Source: Pseudomonas palleroniana (GTDB lineage: Bacteria; Pseudomonadota; Gammaproteobacteria; Pseudomonadales; Pseudomonadaceae). Taken from it: 64,000 nucleotides of DNA. A program made the translations under genes and the position numbers. A model generated the notes under the pieces. It saw only the letters and a list, made by a program, of their open reading frames with translations, made no database searches and was not told the DNA's origin. The stretch lies in assembly GCF_003031675.1 (NCBI RefSeq), contig NZ_PYWX01000011.1:124001-188000 (forward strand), read 5' to 3'. This document shows, piece by piece, positions 56,979 through 64,000 of the stretch. Each line of letters starts with the position of its first letter. The stretch's first letter is position 1.

Positions 56979-57444
56979 TTCAACACCGTTCGTGGTTTAG
57001 GAGTCGCTGGAGTTTGGCACGAGAGCTTGGTCGGGTCAGGCGTAAACTTTCCATTCGCGGTAGGCGTCGCGGCCGCTGCCGTTCCGGGAGATGAACGCTG
57101 GGCCCTCTATTTGGTTTATTTAATTAACTAGCTGTCGGTTTTAGATGCCGGGAACGGCCTCGTCAATGTTGAGTCAGCCTGATTTTTAATGATCTGATGT
57201 CGCCTAAAATTGCAAGGTTTGCGAGCTTATGAGGAGGGGCGCCGGAGTCAAGGCGAGTCAGTCGGTTTGATCTGCTGCAAAAAATAATTAATTGACGTAA
57301 CTAATTTGAACAGCTAATTTCGCCTCAACAAAACGGTAGACGCGCCAAAAAACCGAGGCGCCGCATGCCGGTATCGATCCGGATCGGCAACTGGCGAATG
57401 TTCGCCGCTAGCTTGCCGTTTGCCTGACTGTTGAAGGAGCTGAA
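56979..57444. other. 466-bp non-coding gap
   Basis: No gene is seen. The stretch around 57100-57330 is AT-rich with TTTAATTAACTAG-like sequence, unlike the GC-rich flanks. It should contain promoters for the truncated reductase and for the amidohydrolase, whose AAGGAG ribosome site is at 57433-57438. Confidence 0.5.
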
Positions 57445-58308
57445 ATGAACATCGCCGATCTGGTCGCTATCGATGTGCACACCCATGCCGAGTTCTCCTG
57501 TCATGAACCGGATGATGACTATCGCATCGAGTTCGAAGACGCTAAACGCAAATACTTCAAATCCGGTTCACCACCCCCCATCGACGAAACCATTGCTTAT
57601 TACCGTGAGCGCAAGCTTGGCCTGGTGATGTTCACCGTGGACTGGGAGTTCGAGATCGGGCGCAGGCGGGTGCCCAACGAAGAGGTGGCTCGTGCCGCTC
57701 AGGACAACGCTGACATGATGATGGCGTTCGCCAGTGTGGATCCCCATAAAGGAAAAATGGGGGTTCGGGAAATGCGCCGTCTGATCGAGGACTTCGGCAT
57801 CAAGGGGTTCAAGTTTCATCCGACCTGCCAGGGTTTTTTCCCGAACGATCGCATGGTCTATCAACTGTACGAGGTCATTGCGGAATATGGCTTGCCGGCC
57901 ATTTTCCACAGTGGCCATTCAGGTGTCGGCAGTGGCATGCCGGGGGGAGGAGGGTTGCGCTTGAAATACTCCAACCCTATGCACCTGGACGATGTCGCAG
58001 CGGACTTCCCCGAGATGAAAATCATCCTGGCGCACCCCTCATGGCCTTGGCAGGATGAGGCACTGTCGGTGTGCCTGCACAAACCGAATGTCTACATCGA
58101 CCTGTCGGGGTGGTCGCCCAAGTACTTCCCACCTCAGTTGGTGCAGTACGCCAATACCTTGCTGAAACATAAGATGTTGTTTGGTTCTGACTATCCGTTG
58201 ATTACCCCGGATCGCTGGATGAAGGATTTCACCCAGGCCGGTTTTAAAGAGGAAGTCCATGCTTTGATTCTGAAAGAGAATGCGATCAAGGTGCTCGGCC
58301 TTGGGTGA
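57445..58308 (+). CDS. Amidohydrolase-2 family metal-dependent hydrolase
   Basis: A 287-residue TIM-barrel hydrolase of the ACMSD/amidohydrolase-2 type. The metal motif HxH is in AIDVHTHAEFSC at residues 12-14. Further metal His lie in FKFHPTCQG and IFHSGHSGV, and the Asp in LFGSDYPLITPDRW. Such enzymes decarboxylate or hydrate aromatic breakdown products. AAGGAG lies 6 bp before the ATG. The gene is alone, convergent with the monooxygenase gene 107 bp away. The substrate is unknown. Confidence 0.87.
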   Translation: MNIADLVAIDVHTHAEFSCHEPDDDYRIEFEDAKRKYFKSGSPPPIDETIAYYRERKLGLVMFTVDWEFEIGRRRVPNEEVARAAQDNADMMMAFASVDPHKGKMGVREMRRLIEDFGIKGFKFHPTCQGFFPNDRMVYQLYEVIAEYGLPAIFHSGHSGVGSGMPGGGGLRLKYSNPMHLDDVAADFPEMKIILAHPSWPWQDEALSVCLHKPNVYIDLSGWSPKYFPPQLVQYANTLLKHKMLFGSDYPLITPDRWMKDFTQAGFKEEVHALILKENAIKVLGLG

Positions 58309-58415
58309 CGGCATTTTTTCAGCAAGGCCATCTCATCCACGAATGCCGCCATCGACAGCGTTTTTGACTTCAATGGCTTTAGGCTGCAGGCGGTTCTGGC
58401 AGACAAATCCCCATG

Positions 58416-59741
58416 TCAGGTCCTTTCAAAACGATTGGCAGGGCGCGCCAAACCGAGGTTTTCACGCAGGGTAGAGCCGGTGTATTCGGTGCGGAAAAGG
58501 CCACGCCGTTGCAGTTCGGGCACCACCCACCGGGCGAAATCTTCAAGCCCGCCCGGCAGGTGCGGTACCAGGATATTGAAACCATCGGCCGCGTTGTTTT
58601 CGAACCAGTGCTGCAGCTCATCGGCGATCTGCCCAGGTGTGCCAATCACGCTGTAATGCCCGCGGCCACCGGCAATGCGCCGGCCCAGTTGCGCCAGGGT
58701 CAGGTGCTCGCGACTGGCTAGCTCGCTGAGCAGTTGCTGACGGCTGCGCTGGCCGCTGTCGGTCAAGGGCAACTCGGGTAGTGGCCCGTCGAGGGGGTAG
58801 CCCGACAGGTCAAAATTGCCCAGCATGCGCCCCAGTAATGCCACGCCGACTTGCGGCTCGACCAGCGCCTGGAATGCCTCGAATTTCGCCTGCGCCTGGG
58901 CTTCGGTCTGCCCGACCACGACAAACATGCCCGGCATGATTTTCAGCGAATCCTGCGCGCGCCCGTAGCTTTCCAGGCGCCCTTTGAGGTCGGCGTAAAA
59001 TGCCTGGGCCTGTTCCAGTGACGTTTGCGCGGTAAACACCACCTCGGCGGTTTGCGCCGCCAACTCACGACCGGTTTCTGATGAGCCCGCCTGCACAATC
59101 ACGGGCTGGCCCTGTGGCGAGCGCGCCACATTCAGTGGGCCTTTGACGCGAAAGTGCTCGCCGACGTGATCCAGCACATGCCGCTTCGCCGGGTCGTAGT
59201 AGGTGCCGCTGGCCTTGTCGCGCACGAAGGCATCGTCTTCCCAACTGTCCCACAGCCCGGTCACTACCTGATGAAATTCCCGCGCACGGCTGTAGCGTTC
59301 AGCATGGCCCAGATGTTCGTCGCGGCCGAAATTCTGCGCCTCGGCGGCAGCGTCGGAGGTCACCAGGTTCCAGCCCGCCCGCCCGTTGGACAAGTGATCC
59401 AACGAGGCGAATTTACGCGCTACATGGTAGGGCTCGTTGTACGTGGTGGTCGCTGTCGCGATCAGGCCGATGTGGTCGGTCACGGCACTCAGCGCCGACA
59501 GTAAGGTCAGCGGCTCAAAATGGTCCGAACGCGCCATATGACTGGCAATCTCGCCCGTGGCCGCTGCAATGCTGTCAGCCACGAACAAGGCATCGAATTT
59601 TGCCGCTTCGGCCACGCGTGCCAAATGTTTGTATTGGGCGAAATCCAGCCCGGCATTGGCCGGTACATCCGGGTGACGCCAGGCGGCGACGTGGTGACCG
59701 GTGGCCATGAGAAAGGCGCCGAGCTTCAGTTGACGGCTCAT
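58416..59741 (-). CDS. FMN-dependent monooxygenase, NtaA/SnaA/DszA family
   Basis: A 441-residue class C flavin monooxygenase, a bacterial luciferase-fold enzyme that needs FMNH2 from a separate reductase. MSRQLKLGAFLMATGHHVAA at the start, then FDALFVADSI, EPLTLLSALSAVTDHIGLIA, GRAGWNLVTS and the C-terminal GTPGQIADELQHWF. Known relatives act on nitrilotriacetate, EDTA, dibenzothiophene sulfone and alkyl sulfur compounds. It begins 2 bp after the TonB receptor stop, with AAGGA inside the receptor end, so the two are coupled. The likely use is attack on a compound imported by that receptor. Confidence 0.92.
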   Translation of the reverse strand: MSRQLKLGAFLMATGHHVAAWRHPDVPANAGLDFAQYKHLARVAEAAKFDALFVADSIAAATGEIASHMARSDHFEPLTLLSALSAVTDHIGLIATATTTYNEPYHVARKFASLDHLSNGRAGWNLVTSDAAAEAQNFGRDEHLGHAERYSRAREFHQVVTGLWDSWEDDAFVRDKASGTYYDPAKRHVLDHVGEHFRVKGPLNVARSPQGQPVIVQAGSSETGRELAAQTAEVVFTAQTSLEQAQAFYADLKGRLESYGRAQDSLKIMPGMFVVVGQTEAQAQAKFEAFQALVEPQVGVALLGRMLGNFDLSGYPLDGPLPELPLTDSGQRSRQQLLSELASREHLTLAQLGRRIAGGRGHYSVIGTPGQIADELQHWFENNAADGFNILVPHLPGGLEDFARWVVPELQRRGLFRTEYTGSTLRENLGLARPANRFERT

Positions 59742-59743
59742 GC

Positions 59744-61936
59744 TCAGAAGTCCTTGCGCAGTTGCACGCCGAAGTAACGTTCATCGTCACGGGGCACGGC
59801 GCGGTAGATGTAGTTGCCACCGCTGGCCAGCAGCGGCGAGTAGGACTTGTCGGCAAGGTTCTTGGCGAGGAGGGCGACGCGCCAGCCATGGCTGTAGTCG
59901 GCCAGGGCGATGCTGGCATTCCAGATCCCGTAGGCGCCTTGTCGGGTGTCGACGTTCTGGCTGATGTCGTACTGCACTTCGCTCTGCCAGCTGTAGTCGG
60001 TACCCAGTTCGATATCCAGGCCGTTGTCCAACGGGATGCTGTAGTCGGCGCGTATGTAGCTTTTCCAGTCCGGGCTGAAGGGTAATGGCTTGCCATTGAC
60101 GTTGCAGGTTGCCGCTGCGCCGGCCGGGCAGGCGAACTCATCGATGCGCGCACGGGTATACGCCAGGGCGCCGGAGAGTTTGAGCTGTTGGGTGGCCTGC
60201 AAGGCGTAATCCAGCTCGACACCTTCAGTGCTGACGCTGCCGGCGTTGATCAAGCGTGTCACGACCTGGCCGGCAACCGTGTCAAAGAAGTTGGCCTGAT
60301 AGTTGTCGTAGTCGCTGTGAAACACCGCCAGGTTGGTCGTCAGGCGGTTGTTCCAGGCCGTGGCCTTGACCCCGGCTTCCCAGGTGTTGGAGGTTTCTGG
60401 CTTGAGCGCGCTGGTGTCACGCGGTTGCATATTGAAAAACACGTTGTACGCCGGGCCTTTGTAGCCACGCGAGTAGGTCAGGTAACTGGTGAGGTTGTCG
60501 CTGATGTCGTACTGCACGCCGAGGCGGCCGGACCATCCATCCTCGTTCACCGAGCCCGAACTGGACGTGGCGGGTTGAATCCCGCTGACCGTGGTGGCCG
60601 AGGTGGAGGCACGACGGTGAGCATATTTCAGCTCGTCGTGGGTGTAGCGCAGGCCGGCGATGCCGCGAAAGCGCGAGGTGAAGTTCAGCGTGGTCTCGCC
60701 GAATACCGCACTGCTGTCGCTGGTGGTGCTGTAGTCGGCGACGCCACGGTCGGTGCGCGACGGAGTCGTCAGTGTACGCTGATAGGTTTCTTCATCCTTG
60801 CCGTGCATGTAGAACAGGCCACCGACGTATTCAAGAAACTCACCTTTGGGTGAGGCCAGGCGCAGTTCCTGTGAGTATTGATCGAACGCCAGCTCGCCTT
60901 TGTCGGCGGTGCCGGGGAACGGGGCAGTCACCGTGCCCAGGCGGTCACCGTCCTGGTACTGAGTGTTATCCCAGCCGCGCCACGCGGTGATCGAGGTCAG
61001 GGTGTAGTCGCCAAGGTTCCAGTCCAATTGGGCCGAAAGCCCCTTGTTGGTGTCTTCCACATGGCTGCGAGTGTCGGTGTTGATGTCGCGGTTGTCGCCG
61101 GAAGCGCGCACCGGCGCCAGCGCGTTGGCGAACGCCGGGGTCAGGGACTTGCTCACCACGCCGTTTGGCGCGTCGTCGTGGGACTGCATGTAGTCGGCGA
61201 TCAGGGTCAATTTCACGTCGTCGTTGGGGGTAAATTCCAACTTGCCGCGGATGCCCTTGTGGTTGTAACCGTTTACTTCTTGCCCGTTATGCTTGTTGTC
61301 GACATTACCGTCGTAGCTGCCGAACAAGGTGCTGATCGACCCCTTGAGCACATCCGGCACCAGGCTGCCGCCGATGCCGAAACGGGTGCGGCTTTCGTTG
61401 CCGCTGTACCAGGACTGGTCGATATAGCCGTGGGGTTCGGCGCTGGGCGCTTTGCTGGTGATGTTCAGCACACCGGCCGACGCGTTTTTACCGAACAGTG
61501 TGCCTTGCGGGCCGCGCAGCACTTCGACGCGCTCCAGGTCCAGCAAGTCCAGGGTGACCTGGCCGGGGCGGGCGTAGACCACGCCGTCGATCACCGTAGC
61601 CACCGTCGGCTCGACACCGGGGGAGGTGGAGATGGTGCCCACGCCGCGCACGAATAGCGAGGTGTCCTTGTTCGAGGCGCCGGTGCGGAAGTTCAGCGAC
61701 GGTACCTGCTGGGCAATACTGGCCACACCGTTGCGGTTGTCACGCTCCAGTTGTTCGCCATCCAGCACGGAGACGGCCACTGGGATTTTCTGCAGCGATT
61801 CTTCACGGCGCGTGGCAGTGACGGTCACGGCGTTGAGCGTCGGTTCCTGCTCGTCGGCCGCAAATGCGCCCGGCAAGGGCAGCATGGTGAGGCCGGCGAG
61901 AAACAGCAGTTGAGAGTGTCTTGGAAAGTTGTACAT
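59744..61936 (-). CDS. TonB-dependent receptor, monooxygenase-linked
   Basis: An outer-membrane receptor of 730 residues. Signal peptide MYNFPRHSQLLFLAGLTMLP to about FAADE. TonB box-like NAVTVTATR, plug domain to about residue 160 (ERVEVLRGPQGTLFGKNASA), then a 22-strand barrel ending YFGVQLRKDF with terminal Phe. The ATG at 61936 is preferred to a TTG 15 bp upstream. Family features are those of the broad catecholate/other class, but no siderophore gene or Fur box is near. The linkage to a sulfonate-type monooxygenase suggests import of an organosulfur or aromatic substrate. Confidence 0.93.
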   Translation of the reverse strand: MYNFPRHSQLLFLAGLTMLPLPGAFAADEQEPTLNAVTVTATRREESLQKIPVAVSVLDGEQLERDNRNGVASIAQQVPSLNFRTGASNKDTSLFVRGVGTISTSPGVEPTVATVIDGVVYARPGQVTLDLLDLERVEVLRGPQGTLFGKNASAGVLNITSKAPSAEPHGYIDQSWYSGNESRTRFGIGGSLVPDVLKGSISTLFGSYDGNVDNKHNGQEVNGYNHKGIRGKLEFTPNDDVKLTLIADYMQSHDDAPNGVVSKSLTPAFANALAPVRASGDNRDINTDTRSHVEDTNKGLSAQLDWNLGDYTLTSITAWRGWDNTQYQDGDRLGTVTAPFPGTADKGELAFDQYSQELRLASPKGEFLEYVGGLFYMHGKDEETYQRTLTTPSRTDRGVADYSTTSDSSAVFGETTLNFTSRFRGIAGLRYTHDELKYAHRRASTSATTVSGIQPATSSSGSVNEDGWSGRLGVQYDISDNLTSYLTYSRGYKGPAYNVFFNMQPRDTSALKPETSNTWEAGVKATAWNNRLTTNLAVFHSDYDNYQANFFDTVAGQVVTRLINAGSVSTEGVELDYALQATQQLKLSGALAYTRARIDEFACPAGAAATCNVNGKPLPFSPDWKSYIRADYSIPLDNGLDIELGTDYSWQSEVQYDISQNVDTRQGAYGIWNASIALADYSHGWRVALLAKNLADKSYSPLLASGGNYIYRAVPRDDERYFGVQLRKDF

Positions 61937-61965
61937 GCTTTGCCCGCTCAAAAAATGCCCTGGAC

Positions 61966-62055
61966 CGTTACCGTTCTACGACGGTAACGCCTGTGAAATC
62001 GTCTTTGGCATTCGCTCGAGCGAGTAGCAGACATAACGCTTTGTTAGCGCTAACA
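61966..62055. promoter_or_regulatory. Divergent control region with three palindromes
   Basis: Between the TonB receptor and the LacI gene stand (a) CGTTACCGT-N6-ACGGTAACG at 61966-61989, (b) TCGCTCGAGCGA at 62012-62023 and (c) TGTTAGCGCTAACA at 62042-62055. The last has the central CG and form of LacI/GntR-type operators and is the best candidate for the adjacent regulator. The first could instead fold as a leader hairpin of the receptor gene. Confidence 0.6.
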
Positions 62056-62141
62056 TCGGCATTATTGTTGGGCGCGTTTTAGAACGTCAAATATTTAAAA
62101 ACTAGCCCTATATTCTTTTTGGTTTTTATCAGGATGGCCTT

Positions 62142-63221
62142 GTGAGCGAAGAGAAACCGCGTAAACGTCGTGGTGCAGGGCGCGTTACCCTCAACACCGT
62201 CGCCCGGCAGGCAGGCGTGTCGGCGATCACCGTGTCACGCTATTTCAACCAGCCGGAGCAAGTCTCGGTGGAGCGCCGCGAACGCATTGCCGAGGTGGTG
62301 GCCGAGTTGGGTTACGTGCCCAACCTGGTCGCTGGCGGGCTGGCGTCGGCTCGAGGGCGCATCGTGGCGATGGTGATCCCGAATATTTCCGGGCCGATCT
62401 TCGCCAATACTCTACAGGGGGTCAGCGACACCCTCGCTCAGCATGGTTATCAGCTCTTGTTGGCGTCGAGTTACTTCAGTGCCGAGCAGGAAGAACGGGC
62501 GGTGCGCGCATTCCTCGGTTGGTCGCCGGCGGCGCTGGTGCTGACGAGCCGTTTTCACAGTGCCGGCACCGAAAAGATGATCGCCGACGTCGATATTCCA
62601 GTGGTGGAAACCTGGGATTACGTGCCCGAGCGCGAACCGTTACAGATCGGCTTCTCCCATTACGAAGTGGGCGTCACCGCTGCGCGTTACCTGCACGGCC
62701 AGGGCTACCGCCGCATTGCTTTTGTACAGAACAGCGCCACCGGTGACTTCAGTGCGATGGAACGAGGTGAAGGTTTTGCCGCGACGCTGATCGAGCTGGG
62801 CGTGCAACCCAGAGTCTTTACCCCCGATGCCGGCAGCGCTCCGTTCGAAGCCGGCAAGCAGGCAATGAACGCGCTCATGCGCCACGCCACGCCGCCTGAT
62901 GCAATCTTCTTTGCCAATGACAACCTGGCCGCCGGCGGATTGCTCGCCGGTCAGCGCGCCGGTGTGAACATCCCCCAGGACTGCGCGGTGCTGGGTTTCG
63001 GCGATTACCCGTTCGCCGAAATGCTGTTGCCCAGCCTGAGTACGATCAAGCCGCCCGCATTGGAGATAGGTGTTCTGGCTGCGACCCGCGTGCTGGAAAG
63101 TCTCGGCGTACTGCCGGTTGAACATGAGGTGCAACGATTGAGTCGGTTGGAGTGCCACTTGATCGAACGCGAAAGCACGCGAGTATCACCAGGACTTAGA
63201 TCATCCATAAAACATTCTTAA
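62142..63221 (+). CDS. LacI-family regulator
   Basis: A 359-residue LacI/GalR protein. GTG start at 62142 with AGGA about 8 bp upstream. A basic N-terminal tail (EEKPRKRRGAGR) precedes the helix-turn-helix VTLNTVARQAGVSAITVSRY, then the hinge VPNLVAGGLASARGRIVAMV and the ligand domain with FFANDNLAAGGLLAGQRAGV and VLGFGDYPFAEML. It is GntR-like in the hinge. It lies divergently from the receptor-monooxygenase pair, and the palindrome at 62042 is its likely operator. The ligand is unknown. Confidence 0.93.
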   Translation: MSEEKPRKRRGAGRVTLNTVARQAGVSAITVSRYFNQPEQVSVERRERIAEVVAELGYVPNLVAGGLASARGRIVAMVIPNISGPIFANTLQGVSDTLAQHGYQLLLASSYFSAEQEERAVRAFLGWSPAALVLTSRFHSAGTEKMIADVDIPVVETWDYVPEREPLQIGFSHYEVGVTAARYLHGQGYRRIAFVQNSATGDFSAMERGEGFAATLIELGVQPRVFTPDAGSAPFEAGKQAMNALMRHATPPDAIFFANDNLAAGGLLAGQRAGVNIPQDCAVLGFGDYPFAEMLLPSLSTIKPPALEIGVLAATRVLESLGVLPVEHEVQRLSRLECHLIERESTRVSPGLRSSIKHS

Positions 63222-63553
63222 TATGAATAAAGATTTTTATAAATAATAAAATTAGAGAATATTAGCTTATACCAAAACAGCATTGTATTTTTGAAATCCA
63301 TTCCGTTATGTTTGGACTCAACAGCCTACCCCTGACCCCGGATGGTACCCAGCGTGATTCAGATTCCGCGCACCATGCCAGGGTGATCAACCCCTGAGCC
63401 CGCCGCGAATCGTTGGAAGGGAGCTCAACCCATGTTGCTGATTCAACCCCCTCGCCACACCTAGTCCAAACCGCCGAAACACCTTCTGACACCGCGCCGT
63501 CACCACGACGGCGTGTCTGCCCGACTTCGCGATTTGGAAATGCTGGAGTGGAT
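63222..63553. other. 332-bp non-coding gap
   Basis: No gene is seen. The first 60 bp are very AT-rich. At 63489-63516, GACGGC and GCCGTC form a hairpin (63497-63513) with further GACAC/GTGTC pairing outside it. The end carries a GGAG ribosome site for the second TonB receptor. Confidence 0.5.
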
Positions 63554-64000
63554 ATGAAACAAGTCTTGCAACCCACCGCCGCGCTGGCACTGGCCATGCT
63601 GGCCAACGCTGCACAAGCCCAGGACGACAGTACCCTGTCCACGGTGGTCGTCACCGGCAACCGTGGCGCCGAGCAGCGTACGGTCACCAGCAGCCCGGTG
63701 CCTATCGATGTGCTCAGCGCCCAGCAGTTGCAGAGCACCGGCAAGCCCGGCCTGATGGAAGCCCTGAGTGCGGTCATTCCGTCGCTCACCCTGCCGGAAA
63801 AAACCGGCTGGGACGCCAGCGGCATTGCCCGTGCGCCCAATCTGCGTGGCCTGAGCGCCGCCGAGGTGCTGGTGCTGGTCAATGGCAAGCGCCGCCATAC
63901 CAGCGCCACGTTGAACATCAACGGTATCAACACGGGGGCGGCGCCGGCTGATCTGGACCTGATCCCCATCAGCGCCATCGACCATGTGGAAGTCCTGCGT
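63554..64000 (+). CDS. TonB-dependent receptor, 3'-truncated by window edge
   Basis: The first 149 residues of an outer-membrane receptor. Signal peptide MKQVLQPTAALALAMLANAA to about AQA. TonB box-like DDSTLSTVVVTGNRGAEQRT, then the plug with VPIDVLSAQQLQSTGKPGLM, LRGLSAAEVLVLVNGKRRHT and IDHVEVLR. GGAG lies 6 bp before the ATG. The barrel lies beyond the window. The LVNGKRRHTSA form of the plug is common in receptors for carbohydrates or organic compounds rather than siderophores. Confidence 0.9.
   Translation, partial: MKQVLQPTAALALAMLANAAQAQDDSTLSTVVVTGNRGAEQRTVTSSPVPIDVLSAQQLQSTGKPGLMEALSAVIPSLTLPEKTGWDASGIARAPNLRGLSAAEVLVLVNGKRRHTSATLNINGINTGAAPADLDLIPISAIDHVEVLR

Noticed and set aside
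57025..57045. TGGTCGGG as a possible second attachment site for tRNA-Pro
   Set aside because: It is only 8 bases and in inverted orientation to the tRNA 3' end, so it cannot be the direct repeat made by integration.
61937..62141. Fur box upstream of the TonB receptor
   Set aside because: No GATAAT-like 19-bp pattern is present. The palindromes are GC-rich and of LacI type.

Overview
The window is Gram-negative chromosomal DNA, almost certainly from the Pseudomonas fluorescens group. The evidence is the gene order leuC-leuD-methyltransferase-leuB-asd-usg-fimV-truA-trpF-accD-folC-SPOR-cvpA-purF-metZ, an rsmE-type csrA gene, small genes that look like the Pseudomonas families DUF1652, DUF1654 and DUF2790, and three intergenic inverted pairs of the Pseudomonas REP type. 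Calls rest on reading the translations. No database search was run.

Layout. 1-5.3 kb: the 3' part of an unrecognised protein with an internal duplication, a five-PAS GGDEF-EAL protein and a LysR regulator divergent from leuC. 5.4-23.9 kb: the housekeeping block for leucine, aspartate-family amino acid, tryptophan, fatty acid, folate, purine and methionine synthesis, with fimV and truA. 24.0-26.2 kb: four tRNA genes (Val-TAC, two identical Asp-GTC, Val-GAC) around a gamma-glutamylputrescine-oxidase-like gene. 26.9-29.2 kb: a DUF969-DUF979-pcp operon. 29.2-31.7 kb: a DUF2790-response regulator-kinase operon behind a CusR-like box. 31.9-37.4 kb: small genes, rsmE, a LexA-boxed DUF1654-endA operon, a cysteine-motif regulator and a periplasmic asparaginase. 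37.7-44.9 kb: a ribose operon rbsBACRKD that ends in a secreted nucleoside hydrolase. 45-47 kb: small secreted or stress proteins and a cold-shock gene. 47.3-54.6 kb: thrS-infC-rpmI-rplT-pheS-pheT-ihfA-merR. 54.7-57 kb: tRNA-Pro(GGG) followed by a decayed prophage or island scar holding a fused integrase remnant, small orphan genes, a repeated hairpin, a G10 tract and a truncated flavin reductase. 57.4-64 kb: an amidohydrolase, a TonB receptor-flavin monooxygenase pair divergent from a LacI regulator, and the start of a second TonB receptor.

The strongest less-obvious signals are: a stem-loop just before the thrS ribosome binding site that copies the tRNA-Thr(GGU) anticodon arm, suggesting translational self-control by ThrRS; a perfect LexA box commanding a DUF1654-endonuclease I operon; a CusR-like box before DUF2790-copRS; a deletion-fused integrase ORF beside tRNA-Pro; a 32-residue hydrophobic peptide gene resembling a type I toxin; and a three-palindrome control region between the TonB receptor-monooxygenase pair and its LacI regulator.
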